Below are positions 28,236 through 36,155 of a stretch of DNA of 64,000 nt, piece by piece. The position numbers were made by a program, and so were the translations under genes. The notes under the pieces were generated by a model that worked only from the letters and a program-made list of their open reading frames with translations, searched no databases and was not told the DNA's origin. Each line of letters begins with the position of its first letter. Within the stretch, counting starts at the first letter, position 1. The DNA comes from an uncultured Verrucomicrobiota bacterium (lineage in GTDB: Bacteria > Verrucomicrobiota > Verrucomicrobiia > Limisphaerales > UBA9464): positions 105,392 through 169,391 of the forward strand of contig CAIVQH010000024.1 in assembly GCA_903907995.1 (NCBI GenBank), in the 5' to 3' direction.

Positions 28236-28739
28236 CTAGAGGAATTTCTCCGCCAGCGGGAGCAGCTTTTGCACGCGGGTCTGCAGGCTCCGCAGATGGG
28301 CCAGCCGCTCCTTGCAGAAAGCATGTTCCTCCTTCGTCAGAAGCCCCGCCTTGCGATCCGCCTCCAGGCAGACCAGCAGGTGGTCCATCTTGGAGACCGA
28401 ACGCTCCAGCTTGGGCCGGAAAAACTTCTCATACCCCGCTCGCAGCAGGTCATGCAGGTCGCCGACGGCCTCAAAATGATCCCGGCGGTCGCCCGGCACC
28501 CAGATCTGCTTGATCGCATGCCAGCTCAGCAGCTGGCGCGTGCCGGTGCTGGCGCTGGCCTTGCTGATGGACAGCAGCTCCGCGATGTCATCCAGCGAGA
28601 GCGGGCTCGGGGCCAGGTACAGCAGGCCGTAGATCTGCCCCGTGGACCGCGGGAGACCAAAGCGCTGGCACAGACGGCCGGCGGTCTCGACGAACTCGCG
28701 GCGGGAACTGGGAAGGGATTTGGAGAGGGTTTCGGCCAT
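28236..28739 (-). CDS. GbsR/MarR-type transcriptional regulator
   Basis: This 167-residue protein has a winged helix-turn-helix (AGRLCQRFGLPRSTGQIYGLLYLAPSPLSLDDIAELLSISKASASTGTRQLLSWHAIKQIW), typical of GbsR-family MarR regulators, followed by a helical C-terminus for dimerisation. ATG 28739 is the better start; a longer frame to 28778 adds a non-family stretch. It lies between the NusG-like gene and the EpsI-type gene. A 24-base palindrome just upstream (28831-28854) is a good candidate for its own binding site. It may control the exosortase and polysaccharide genes; the ligand is unknown. Confidence 0.85.
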   Translation of the reverse strand: MAETLSKSLPSSRREFVETAGRLCQRFGLPRSTGQIYGLLYLAPSPLSLDDIAELLSISKASASTGTRQLLSWHAIKQIWVPGDRRDHFEAVGDLHDLLRAGYEKFFRPKLERSVSKMDHLLVCLEADRKAGLLTKEEHAFCKERLAHLRSLQTRVQKLLPLAEKFL

Positions 28740-28830
28740 GGAAAGGCCTGGGGACACTTCGTGCCGGTCACTTCGCACGGGCGAAGCTACGCAGGGGGCG
28801 GACCGGTCTGGGCCGAACCGGATGTTCCAG

Positions 28831-28854
28831 TTCGTTCAATTCTGATTGAACGAA
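28831..28854. promoter_or_regulatory. Palindromic operator candidate of the GbsR-type regulator
   Basis: A perfect 10-base inverted repeat, TTCGTTCAAT - TCTG - ATTGAACGAA, is followed by AATTCAAT. It lies in the 170-base gap between the NusG-like gene and the regulator, about 90-115 bases upstream of the regulator start. The region is AT-rich compared with its surroundings. This arrangement is typical of an autoregulatory MarR/GbsR-type operator, but binding is inferred. Confidence 0.75.
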
Positions 28855-28908
28855 TAATTCAATCACCCCGTTCAAGGCAAGTAAAATGCCGGTGACGGAA
28901 CCTCTTTT

Positions 28909-29397
28909 TCAGACCGGCTCAACCTCGTCGGCCAGGACCCGCACCGCGGCCGCCTGCCCGATGAAATCGAGCCGCAGGATCACCTCCATCAGCCCCTGGC
29001 GCTCCGCGACCAGGCCCTCCAGGCCGCGCAGCGGCCCCTGCCGGATGCGGACGCGCTGCCCGGTCGCGATGTGCGGGGCGAGTCGGATTTCGCATTCGGC
29101 TTCCAGGGCCTGCAGGATGTCGCCCAGCTGGGCGTCGAATTCGGCCTGGTCGGGCGGTTCCAGCAGGTTGGCCACGTGCTGGTTTTGGCGCAGCGTGGCC
29201 ACCTCGTTCGCTGCCAGCCGCAGGAAGACGTAGCCGGGGAAGAGCGGTTTCAGGAAGACGGCCTGCTTGCCCCGGTAACGTTTCACGCTGCGAAAGAGCG
29301 GCAGGATGTGGTTGATGCCTTCGCGGCCGCAGAATTCCGTCACCTTCTTCTCACAGCGCGGCCGCGTGTGGGCGACATACCAGGGCCGGTCCATCAT
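28909..29397 (-). CDS. NusG/RfaH-like transcription antiterminator
   Basis: This 162-residue protein starts RPWYVAHTRPRCEKKVTEF, the N-terminal NGN-domain signature of NusG and UpxY/RfaH specialised paralogues. It continues LFPGYVFLRL near residue 53 and ends with a KOW-like part, HIATGQRVRIRQGPLRGLEGLV. Its start overlaps the exosortase stop by 4 bases (ATGA). In polysaccharide loci such paralogues promote read-through of the long operon. A longer frame to 30417 is antisense to the exosortase and spurious. Confidence 0.9.
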   Translation of the reverse strand: MMDRPWYVAHTRPRCEKKVTEFCGREGINHILPLFRSVKRYRGKQAVFLKPLFPGYVFLRLAANEVATLRQNQHVANLLEPPDQAEFDAQLGDILQALEAECEIRLAPHIATGQRVRIRQGPLRGLEGLVAERQGLMEVILRLDFIGQAAAVRVLADEVEPV

Positions 29398-30317
29398 TCC
29401 GCTGGGTTGGCCGCCCGGTTGGCCGAGGTGAGGCGATCCAGCCGCGACACCAGCATCGCCAGCAGCACCACGCCCACGGCGGTAAAGGCCAGTACGCTCC
29501 AGCCGGCCGTGTCGTGGACCGCCCGCAACGCGTCGTCCCCGTGACGATAGGCGGTCAGGCAGAGGTAGAGTGAACGGAAGAAATTCCCCGCAACGGCCAG
29601 CACCACGCCGCCGATCAGGAAGAACACCTTCCACCCCGCCTTGCGCAGGGTGAGATCTCCCACAAACAGCGCGGCCATGATGCTCGACTGCAGGCTGCGC
29701 ACGCCGCTGCAGGCCTCGTCCACCCCGACACGGGTGTTGGGGAGCTGGATGACGTGGGCAAACCGCTCGGCCGGAATGCCCATGAGCCGGAGCGCTTCGA
29801 CGTTCAGCATGGCCACAAAACTCTGGAGGCCGAGGACGACGGGGTTCCAAAAAAAATGCGGGATCGGCACCGCAATGAAGAAGAACAGCAGCGGAAACAG
29901 GAAATGCAGCAGGGTCCGGCGGCCCGAGATCACCAGCAGCTGGGCGGCGATGAAGAGCGCGCAGCCGAGGCTGAGCAGCATCGACGACGTGGGCGTGCGC
30001 GCGAGCCCGATGCGGTACAGTTCGGCCGCCAGCACGCAGCAGAACCCCAGGGCGGCCATGGCCAGGCTGAGCCCAAAGGGTGCCGGAGCATCCTGCAGCG
30101 GCCGGGAAGGCCAGCGCTCCCAGACCAGATAGGCGGCCAGCATCACCACGATGGGGCCGAAGTGGTACTCCACCAGCGAGGACCATTCGAAGGAAAGGTC
30201 GCGAATCCACCAGGCGGCCACCAGCGCCGCCGGCAGCAGCCAAAGCGCGCGCACCCAGCTGGTCGCCGAGGCTTCGGGCCGCACCCCGGTTTGCACATCT
30301 GCAGACATCCTCCGCAC
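29394..30317 (-). CDS. xrt: Exosortase
   Basis: This 307-residue integral membrane protein has about eight helices. Cys203 in VDEACSGVRSL, Arg248 in GNFFRSLYL and His268 in AVHDTAGW form the Cys-Arg-His catalytic set of exosortases. These enzymes are transpeptidase-like and sort PEP-CTERM-type proteins; in loci of this kind they occur with EpsI. The ATG at 30317 is preferred. It lies in an operon-like order with the NusG-like, GbsR-like and EpsI-type genes. No protein with an obvious PEP-CTERM tail is in the window. Confidence 0.92.
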   Translation of the reverse strand: MRRMSADVQTGVRPEASATSWVRALWLLPAALVAAWWIRDLSFEWSSLVEYHFGPIVVMLAAYLVWERWPSRPLQDAPAPFGLSLAMAALGFCCVLAAELYRIGLARTPTSSMLLSLGCALFIAAQLLVISGRRTLLHFLFPLLFFFIAVPIPHFFWNPVVLGLQSFVAMLNVEALRLMGIPAERFAHVIQLPNTRVGVDEACSGVRSLQSSIMAALFVGDLTLRKAGWKVFFLIGGVVLAVAGNFFRSLYLCLTAYRHGDDALRAVHDTAGWSVLAFTAVGVVLLAMLVSRLDRLTSANRAANPAE

Positions 30318-30413
30318 CGATAGTGTTGACCGGGCAACAGGGCAAGCCGAAAGCCCGTGACAATTTTCCCCGGAGCCTTTCCCGCGGTCCGGCCGGCACT
30401 GAGGTCACCCCGT

Positions 30414-30451
30414 CCAACGGAGCCAGCGGAGCCAGAGTTTGGCTCCGTTGG
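30414..30451. repeat. Strong hairpin in the exosortase upstream region
   Basis: A perfect 12-base inverted repeat, CCAACGGAGCCA ... TGGCTCCGTTGG, with a 14-base loop lies within the 359-base gap between the gtrA-like gene (30677) and the exosortase start (30317). A second, weaker dyad (GACGATGGG ... CCCATCGTC) follows at about 30504-30543. There is no T-run, so a simple rho-independent terminator is not clear. Possible roles are a terminator, an RNA leader read by the NusG-like protein, or a dispersed repeat. The rest of the gap shows no gene. Confidence 0.6.
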
Positions 30452-30676
30452 GAGGGCTCACGTCAGGGCCAGGCGACGACGGTCCCGCCAAGGACCGGTA
30501 GGGACGATGGGGCGGGCCGTTCCAGTCGCGGGCGTCCCATCGTCAACTTGCGTGGGGAAGCAGCTCCTGCGTTTCCCGCGCGCCGCGTGGTGTTGGCGCG
30601 CCGTGCCGGATTGCCGGCCGGAACGTCGCCTTCGCCACACCAGCCTACTTCGGCGCCGACGCCGACCAAGCCCGAC

Positions 30677-31108
30677 TCATTTGTGCAGAATGGCTGGCCG
30701 GCTCCGCCAGACCCAGCGGCAATTGACGAAAAAACTCCAGAGACTCACCAGGAAAACGGCCATCACGTTCGAGAGCAGCAGCGGCAGACCGGCTTTCAGA
30801 TGAAGCGCGCACATGATGCCCATGCTTAGGGCGATGCCGCTCAGGGCCACCAGATTGAACGCACAAAAGCGGCGTACGAGCGCGCCCCATGCCAGCGGTT
30901 GCAGCCGGCCTCCAAACGTCCACTTGTTATTGAGGATGAAATTGGTCCACACGGCGATCTCAGCGGCCACGGCCTTGCCTCGTATGCTGTCCCAATGATA
31001 CTCGGCGGTCAGCAACCAGAGAACGGCGGAGTCAACAACCAGTCCGGAGAGTCCGACCAGGCAGAACCGCAGGTATCTGCCTACGACACTGGGGGTGGTC
31101 GCCTTCAT
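30677..31108 (-). CDS. GtrA-like membrane protein
   Basis: This 143-residue protein has four hydrophobic segments. RYLRFCLVGLSGLVVDSAVLWLL at the N-terminus and WTNFILNNKWTF in the second helix pair match the GtrA family, proposed to flip or deliver undecaprenyl-linked sugars for glycosylation of surface structures. ATG 31108 is preferred over a TTG at 31165 that overlaps the upstream gene. It is coupled to a GT39-type enzyme directly upstream, a standard GtrA neighbour. Confidence 0.85.
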   Translation of the reverse strand: MKATTPSVVGRYLRFCLVGLSGLVVDSAVLWLLTAEYHWDSIRGKAVAAEIAVWTNFILNNKWTFGGRLQPLAWGALVRRFCAFNLVALSGIALSMGIMCALHLKAGLPLLLSNVMAVFLVSLWSFFVNCRWVWRSRPAILHK

Positions 31109-31154
31109 AAGCTCGGCAATTCTCAGCCATGATATGTTATTTGTGCCGGTCCTC

Positions 31155-32657
31155 TCAAAGGCCAAAAGCTTTTATCGCGTCATGGTTGTGGGTGATTTTC
31201 TTGGGGTTCAGCCCTTCAGAAACCCACAGTTCCTGATCGTGGGTCGAATCCACCAGCACGTAACCTTTGGAAACCCACGTCGTCCAGTCGGGATCGCTTT
31301 TTTCCAGTGTCTTCCCGAGCACGACTACCTCGGGCCGATAGGCCTTGACGCAGTTCAAGATGGCCGGCTCGTTGATTGCGCCCGTCCAGAACCGTTTAAG
31401 CGGCAGGACCGCAATCTCAGGTGGTAGCGATCCGCCCGCGAAAAAGGCCTGCCACGGCCGACGGGTGTACACCCAGCGTGCCCGCGGAGCGTACTCTTTG
31501 ACCCCCAGCGTCACCGCATCCTCATCCAGCCGGCCCACCATTCTCTGCTTCTGGATGGTCGTGATGAATGAGGGCAGTGTGAAAACCACCGCCAGCGCGA
31601 CGACGGCGCACAGAATCCCTGCGGCTGGCGAGCTCTTATAGGTCTGCCCGTTCAGACCGCCAGAAGCCTCCGGCGCAGTGGCCTGCCGGAAGAGGCCGAG
31701 GACGCCGATGCCGGCCAGAATGCTCAGTGGGATCGTGAGGTGAATCACGTAATATTCCCACCAAGGCCGATGGAATGCTGCAATGAACGTTCCACAGCAC
31801 AGGAAAACCAGGGCGAAGACGGCGTCTGCGGAGCGCCGCCTCAGCATCCCCATCAGGCCGGCGCCGGCCGCCAGAAGGAGCGCGGCATGATCCGAGAAAT
31901 AGCGGAAGTGGAACCTCACGTCCTCCTGTCGCGCGTCGGGAATCGACTGGCTCGCGCGGATATGCGACCCAAGCAGCGAATCCAGACTAAACGAGGGAGA
32001 AAGCAAAGCGATCACTGCGTAGGCCATGGCGCCGCCCGCAAGCATCCACAGGAGCGACCTGAGCGCGTTTCTCACCCCATGGACTTGGCAGTGGAGAACC
32101 ACCAGCGCCGGCACCACCATGAGCGAGGTGAGCTTGATCTGGAGGGCGCAACCAAAAAGCAGGCCGCACAGCAGCAAACGGAGCGGACGCGATGGGCGAT
32201 CCCAGTCAACCGAGAAGACGGCCGAGACAAGGCCCCAGGCGATGGCAGGAAACTCAATCATGGCCGACGTGGCCAGAAGCACGGTCCGATAGGCGGTCAG
32301 AAGAAACAGGGAGACGACAACCCCTTGCAGGAGCCGGGGGAAGCCTCCTCCCAGGCGAAAGATCGCGAACAGCAGGGCAATGAATGAGATGAGCGAAAAA
32401 AGCCTGGAAACCACCGGCGACACACCGAGCATTTGAAAGCCGGCTTCGGCCACGAGCGTGAACAGCCAGGGTTGGTCGTTCCAGATCAGGTTGGCCGATT
32501 CCGGATGCTTGGTGAGCAGCAGCGCCTTTTCAAACTCAAAGCCCTCGTCACCTCCGAATTCTGCCCTTCGGTTCAGGGGAATCAGAAGGAGCAGAAAGAC
32601 TCCTACCAGCAGGGGGGAAGGCAACTGCCATGAACTTGCGGGACCGGAGGATATCAC
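31155..32657 (-). CDS. GT39/ArnT-like membrane glycosyltransferase
   Basis: This 500-residue protein has about 11 hydrophobic segments. The first extracytoplasmic loop contains RAEFGGDEGFEFEKALLLTK, the acidic D-E motif of dolichyl/polyprenyl-phosphate-mannose-type transferases (PMT/ArnT, GT39 or GT83). The soluble C-terminal domain contains a YTRRPWQAFF stretch. It would transfer a sugar from a polyprenyl-phosphate donor on the periplasmic side. The flanking gtrA-like gene supports this. The next upstream gene ends at 32658. Confidence 0.83.
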   Translation of the reverse strand: MISSGPASSWQLPSPLLVGVFLLLLIPLNRRAEFGGDEGFEFEKALLLTKHPESANLIWNDQPWLFTLVAEAGFQMLGVSPVVSRLFSLISFIALLFAIFRLGGGFPRLLQGVVVSLFLLTAYRTVLLATSAMIEFPAIAWGLVSAVFSVDWDRPSRPLRLLLCGLLFGCALQIKLTSLMVVPALVVLHCQVHGVRNALRSLLWMLAGGAMAYAVIALLSPSFSLDSLLGSHIRASQSIPDARQEDVRFHFRYFSDHAALLLAAGAGLMGMLRRRSADAVFALVFLCCGTFIAAFHRPWWEYYVIHLTIPLSILAGIGVLGLFRQATAPEASGGLNGQTYKSSPAAGILCAVVALAVVFTLPSFITTIQKQRMVGRLDEDAVTLGVKEYAPRARWVYTRRPWQAFFAGGSLPPEIAVLPLKRFWTGAINEPAILNCVKAYRPEVVVLGKTLEKSDPDWTTWVSKGYVLVDSTHDQELWVSEGLNPKKITHNHDAIKAFGL

Positions 32658-33137
32658 TCATGGTTCTTTCGCTTCACAGAGCCAGGACCATAGCCCCACC
32701 AAGAGCAGCCACAGCGCGATGGACAGGGAGGCCTTACCCTCACTGTAGGCGGAGACAAACGGCAGCCAGGAATGGACGGCGCCGAGACAGGGGCACAGAC
32801 CGCCCGGATTTTTGAGCTCAAGGACGACATGGTAGGTGCAAAACGCGAAACCCAGCCCGACAAGGCTTTTTGCCGCGGCGGACCGCGAAGCGTGGAGGCT
32901 GAGCAGAATCACGATCGCCAACTCCAATATCCCCCCCAGCAAAGAGTTCTGGCGGTTGGGCAGATTGAACACGGGATCCGTCTCCGGAGTGAACGGGACG
33001 TTCAGGAAATACGCGAATATCTTCAGAAGCCCTGTGGCAACCAGCAGAAGAAGCGCGGTCTTCTGTTCAAAACGGAGTCTCCTCCATCCCACTGACAGCA
33101 TTGGGTGGATCATTGCAGGCTTGGAAACGCTTAACAT
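32658..33137 (-). CDS. MauE/DoxX-like membrane protein
   Basis: This 159-residue protein has four hydrophobic helices with PGGLCPCLGAVHSWLP between the third and fourth. The C-P-C-(L/F)-G motif and topology resemble MauE-type proteins, which act in disulfide or quinol chemistry. It ends one base before the GT39-type gene. ATG 33113 (MIHPMLS) is an alternative start. Downstream of the Cys-rich small secreted protein, a redox role is a plausible inference. Confidence 0.65.
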   Translation of the reverse strand: MLSVSKPAMIHPMLSVGWRRLRFEQKTALLLLVATGLLKIFAYFLNVPFTPETDPVFNLPNRQNSLLGGILELAIVILLSLHASRSAAAKSLVGLGFAFCTYHVVLELKNPGGLCPCLGAVHSWLPFVSAYSEGKASLSIALWLLLVGLWSWLCEAKEP

Positions 33138-33146
33138 GGAGAGACA

Positions 33147-33178
33147 AGGCCGGTAGCGAAGTCATTCGCTACCGGCCT
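33147..33178 (-). terminator. Strong hairpin terminator or attenuator after the small secreted protein
   Basis: A perfect 14-base stem, AGGCCGGTAGCGAA / TTCGCTACCGGCCT, with a 4-base GTCA-type loop is followed on the minus strand by a T-rich TTGTCTCTCC. It sits 14 bases downstream of the small secreted protein gene and just before the MauE-like gene. Partial termination would leave the first gene more highly expressed than those behind it. Confidence 0.75.
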
Positions 33179-33192
33179 GGAACCATTTCGGA

Positions 33193-33504
33193 TCAGCTTC
33201 CCGAACCGCCGATGCAGACGGTCCCAGCCGGATTGACCCCTTCGTATCTCGGTACCGGCCCACTGGGGCAGTCATAGATGCAGTGGAATTTCCCGTCCAG
33301 CACCGCACCGTCCAGGCCGCTCCCATTGAGACCGACTGCCGCCAGGGTTGGATAGGAACTGTCACCCTCGGTGTCCAACCTACAGTTCTGCCCAAGGTTG
33401 ATGATGTAACCCGGGCACGGCTTGGTCGTCGAAGTGTAGCACCCCGCGTAGGCAACTGCCGTCAGCACCCCGGCTATGGTGACGAACGTTAATAGACGCT
33501 TCAT
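33193..33504 (-). CDS. Small Cys-rich secreted protein
   Basis: This 103-residue protein has a clear signal peptide (MKRLLTFVTIAGVLTAVAYA) with likely cleavage after residue 20. Six Cys follow in the mature part, at positions 22, 30, 41, 75, 79 and 97, enough for three disulfides, and the tail is Gly/Ser-rich (GGSGS). A strong Shine-Dalgarno (GGGAGG) lies 7 bases before the ATG. It has no family I recognise. Its neighbours are a MauE-like redox protein and a GT39-type enzyme downstream and an unknown anchored protein upstream. A secreted structural, toxin-like or adhesive role is possible but unsupported. Confidence 0.8.
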   Translation of the reverse strand: MKRLLTFVTIAGVLTAVAYAGCYTSTTKPCPGYIINLGQNCRLDTEGDSSYPTLAAVGLNGSGLDGAVLDGKFHCIYDCPSGPVPRYEGVNPAGTVCIGGSGS

Positions 33505-33518
33505 TGTTTACCTCCCTT

Positions 33519-34697
33519 TTAATTCTGGCGTTGGATGAATGTCCCTCGCCGAGCCAGATACAGCGAGAGAAATGCAGCTGAAATGATGACCAGGACAAGG
33601 ATTGCCACATACGAGTTATGCCCCTCCCCAGATATCATGCCCGAGTAATCCGGAGGAGTTTCATCCACTGTTTGGAATCGCCCATTGGGGGCGAGCATGG
33701 TCCGCACATTGTTGCTCCAGATCATCATCCGGGGCGGAGGGGATTTCTCCGAAAGAAATGACGATGGCTTGTACCCCTCCGTCGCCTCCGGGAGACTCTC
33801 CCCGACCACCAGCTCCTCGATGGTGTTGGTCAGCGGAACCGAGCCCTTCTGATCCGTTCTTCGGGAGACAATCTGAAAAGGTGGGAAGGGGCGGCCGGGC
33901 AGGTACGCGTAGCGAATCTCAAACGCCTGCTTTTTCGGCGTCACACCCACCGAATAGGTGATCGCGGACACAAGCCCGTTGCTGTAGCCGCTCACGGTGC
34001 CTGAGAACGGGCCGTTTAGGGGAGAGGTTCCGGAGAAGTGATCAGGGTCTCCCCATGCCAAGACTCCATCCGCAATCTGGGTGAGACCAAGCCTGCGGAT
34101 GGCCGCCAGACGCCTCTCGACTTTCATCCAATTCTCGTTGAATTCCGAGCGGCCATCGGCCGCCATTTTGGGATAAATGTTCAGATGATCGCGGCCATCG
34201 ACCAGCGACCACGCAAAGCGGTCCGTGGCGCCGGCAATGGTCTCCTTTCCGGGCCCTTTGTAGGACCATTCAATCTCCCCGTTCACTTTCATGTTGGCAT
34301 TGGGAATGCCATTCGACCTTGTTTGCAGATAATATCCGGCGGCCTGCATCGCCCCTTCATAATAGGTATCCCGGTTCAGATAGATGGTCGGATGCTCAGG
34401 GATGCTTATGGAGTGATGATTCCCCGATTCGATGAAGAGAATCTTTTTGATGGGAGGAGGCTGGGCGAGAAAGTCCCTGAACTCCTGGCTGGGAGTGCGT
34501 TTGATGGTAACCTGGGCCTTCTGCTCCACGGCCCCCTGGGCACGGCCGGCCAGCGGCAACAGGATCAGAGCTGTCAACAACCGCAGGCCCAGCCACCCTG
34601 AAATGGCCGTCATCCGTGAGCGCAAGATCGGGATAATATCATCCGTCCTCACGGGGGACATTGCCTGGACAGTTGATTTGAAAGATTTCCCCCCCAT
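33519..34697 (-). CDS. Membrane-anchored secreted protein, unknown function
   Basis: This 392-residue protein has an N-terminal signal segment (about residues 35-57, LLTALILLPLAGRAQG) and a C-terminal membrane helix (VAILVLVIISAAFLSLYLA) followed by a short basic tail. The middle is soluble and mixed, with no family I can name. The start at 34697 is the longest frame; ATGs at residues 13 and 29 are alternatives, the latter giving a more normal signal peptide. It is the first gene of the long minus-strand locus and lies 14 bases upstream of the small secreted protein, so the two are probably co-transcribed. Confidence 0.7.
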   Translation of the reverse strand: MGGKSFKSTVQAMSPVRTDDIIPILRSRMTAISGWLGLRLLTALILLPLAGRAQGAVEQKAQVTIKRTPSQEFRDFLAQPPPIKKILFIESGNHHSISIPEHPTIYLNRDTYYEGAMQAAGYYLQTRSNGIPNANMKVNGEIEWSYKGPGKETIAGATDRFAWSLVDGRDHLNIYPKMAADGRSEFNENWMKVERRLAAIRRLGLTQIADGVLAWGDPDHFSGTSPLNGPFSGTVSGYSNGLVSAITYSVGVTPKKQAFEIRYAYLPGRPFPPFQIVSRRTDQKGSVPLTNTIEELVVGESLPEATEGYKPSSFLSEKSPPPRMMIWSNNVRTMLAPNGRFQTVDETPPDYSGMISGEGHNSYVAILVLVIISAAFLSLYLARRGTFIQRQN

Positions 34698-34802
34698 AGG
34701 ATTGACTAGGCACCGACGCCTGTTTGTTTTCAGTGGATGACTTAATCACTATTAGCTACCCGATTATCGGATTGTCAAAGCATATTCAGCTTCGGTGCTG
34801 GT

Positions 34803-35040
34803 TCATTTTTGATTCTCGAGCTCCAAATACCCGCTGATTTCATCCAAGCTCCACCCGTCGTCCATGGCGCGGCTTTCCTCGCTGGCGATACCCGGAGCTA
34901 CGGATGTATTGAATGGCGAGGGAGTGCTCCTAATCTTCCACCTTCTCGCCGAACCCGTTCGTGAATCAGGTGAATCGGCGTATCATCAGCAGCAGCGTGA
35001 AGTTCTGCCCTTCCACATGATTCGGGGAGACGTGTGAGAA
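34803..35040 (-). pseudogene. Decayed transposase remnant, C-terminal part
   Basis: On the minus strand the sequence reads SHVSPNHVEGQNFTLLLMIRRFT, a stop, FTNGFGEKVED, a stop, then EHSLAIQYI. In another frame the end reads MDDGWSLDEISGYLELENQK before a TGA. This matches the C-terminal VERQNLTMRM-x-MRRFTRLTNAFSKK region of a DDE transposase that many genomes label IS1-like. Two in-frame stops and a frameshift show decay. No inverted repeats or intact copy are visible. Confidence 0.6.
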
Positions 35041-35134
35041 ATCTGGCTAACCTGAGATCATCGCCTGGCTCGCTCCCATGCACTGTGCCGGAAAGGAACG
35101 GACTTCGCCGCCTTACGCGCGTTACCGGAAAGCT

Positions 35135-35252
35135 TCATTGGCATTCGGCGCGGAACCGCCCGTGGAAGCTCTTCACGAACCCGTTCTGCCAAGGACCGCC
35201 CGGATCGAGGTTGAAATGCTCTCGGGTGGGAAGCTCCGGTTGCCTCAGGGGT
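35135..35252 (-). pseudogene. Remnant of an IS3-type transposase (integrase core end)
   Basis: The minus strand reads REHFNLDPGGPWQNGFVKSFHGRFRAECQ and then a stop (split for brevity into FNLDPGGPWQNGF and VKSFHGRFRAEC). This is the D-x-G-x-P-x-x-N-x-F/Y-x-E-S-F catalytic-core end of the IS3-family orfB transposase, with the catalytic Glu changed to Lys. It is a small, inactive fragment next to the remnant at 34803, so this boundary has been hit by more than one insertion. Confidence 0.65.
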
Positions 35253-35880
35253 ACTTTGACTTTGCCAACCCCAGCAGGGGCTCGCCCAACGCATACCCGC
35301 ATGGATCGCCGCATCCATAATCACGCGCAACGTACCACCTGTGTGGTTGTACATTTTCGGGCTGCAATCGGCCGCGACGCGCGTTGACCCCTCGCGACGT
35401 TGTGCCGAGGTGATTTTCTTTACTTCGGCCGCTGCAAGCGTTGGCCACGCCTTTAGCGGCGCTTTCACGCAACGTCTGCGATACGGGCGGGTGGACGGTT
35501 GAGCGGAGGACCGGCGTCTATCCGCTGAAGGAACAGATCTGCTGCCTGCTGGAAGGTCATTCCTCCCTCGATTGCAACCTCTTGTGCCCCGACCAGTCCC
35601 CTGCTTTGATTGAGCAGTTCACTGCGTCGCAGAACGGCTGCCGAATACGCCTTGGTCGGGAGGCTCTGGCGGATAATCCCGCCACCGACGTTGGCGCGGG
35701 CGAAGCAAACTCCGGAGGGACGGTGACCGTACAAATTCGGAGTTCTCGACTTCACCCGGGACTTGCGTGGTTAGCTTCGCCATCCGGTTGCGGCAACCAG
35801 GACATGCAGCGAGCGTCAAATTCGGTATCGGATTGACAATTATCGCGATTATTTAGCGCCGTATCTGTCCTGTTTTGAAT
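35253..35880. other. Boundary stretch without recognisable genes
   Basis: This 628-base stretch has only short frames without family resemblance on either strand. It lies between the transposase remnants and the tRNA gene, so it is probably eroded mobile-element DNA. I see no promoter, repeat or RNA gene that I can support. Confidence 0.4.
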
Positions 35881-35885
35881 AGGTC

Positions 35886-35961
35886 GGGCCCATAGCTCAA
35901 TGGTCAGAGCAGGGGACTCATAATCCCTTGGTTGCAGGTTCGAGTCCTGCTGGGCCCACCA
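35886..35961 (+). tRNA. tRNA-Ile (anticodon CAU)
   Basis: This 76-base cloverleaf has a GGGCCCA/TGGGCCC acceptor stem, D-arm AGCTCAATGGTCAGAGC, anticodon arm GGGGACTCATAATCCCT with CAT in the loop, T-arm GCAGGTTCGAGTCCTGC and an encoded 3' CCA. The body matches the minor tRNA-Ile(CAU) (the ileX type, whose C is modified to lysidine) better than elongator or initiator tRNA-Met. It sits at the border between the polysaccharide locus and the accessory region. Confidence 0.93.
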
Positions 35962-35977
35962 AACTTTCAATCAACGC

Positions 35978-36053
35978 GTTACACAGTTTCAGACCAAAAC
36001 TAAGACTGGCCGCCATGACTAAGGCCGTGGCGTTTGGCCAGGTCAGCCGTGGT
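35978..36053 (+). repeat. Direct repeat A (copy after the tRNA)
   Basis: A 76-base stretch (GTTACACAGTTTCAGACC..., then CCAAAACTAAGACTGG, then GTGGCGTTTGGCC and GTCAGCCGTG) recurs with roughly 80% identity by eye at 37194-37270. Both copies begin about 13-17 bases after a tRNA 3' end. They flank the prepilin-like gene. Confidence 0.75.
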
Positions 36054-36155
36054 TATCTTGCGGGCGCGCCAAACCGAGGCACCCGATTCGACAATTCAGT
36101 ACCGCGCGTGGAATTCCCTGCTGACATCGGAGCCGTCGCTCGTTAGCGTTTTGAA

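Noticed and set aside
33193..33504. PEP-CTERM substrate of the exosortase
   Set aside because: The six-Cys protein lacks the PEP motif, transmembrane helix and basic tail at its C-terminus.
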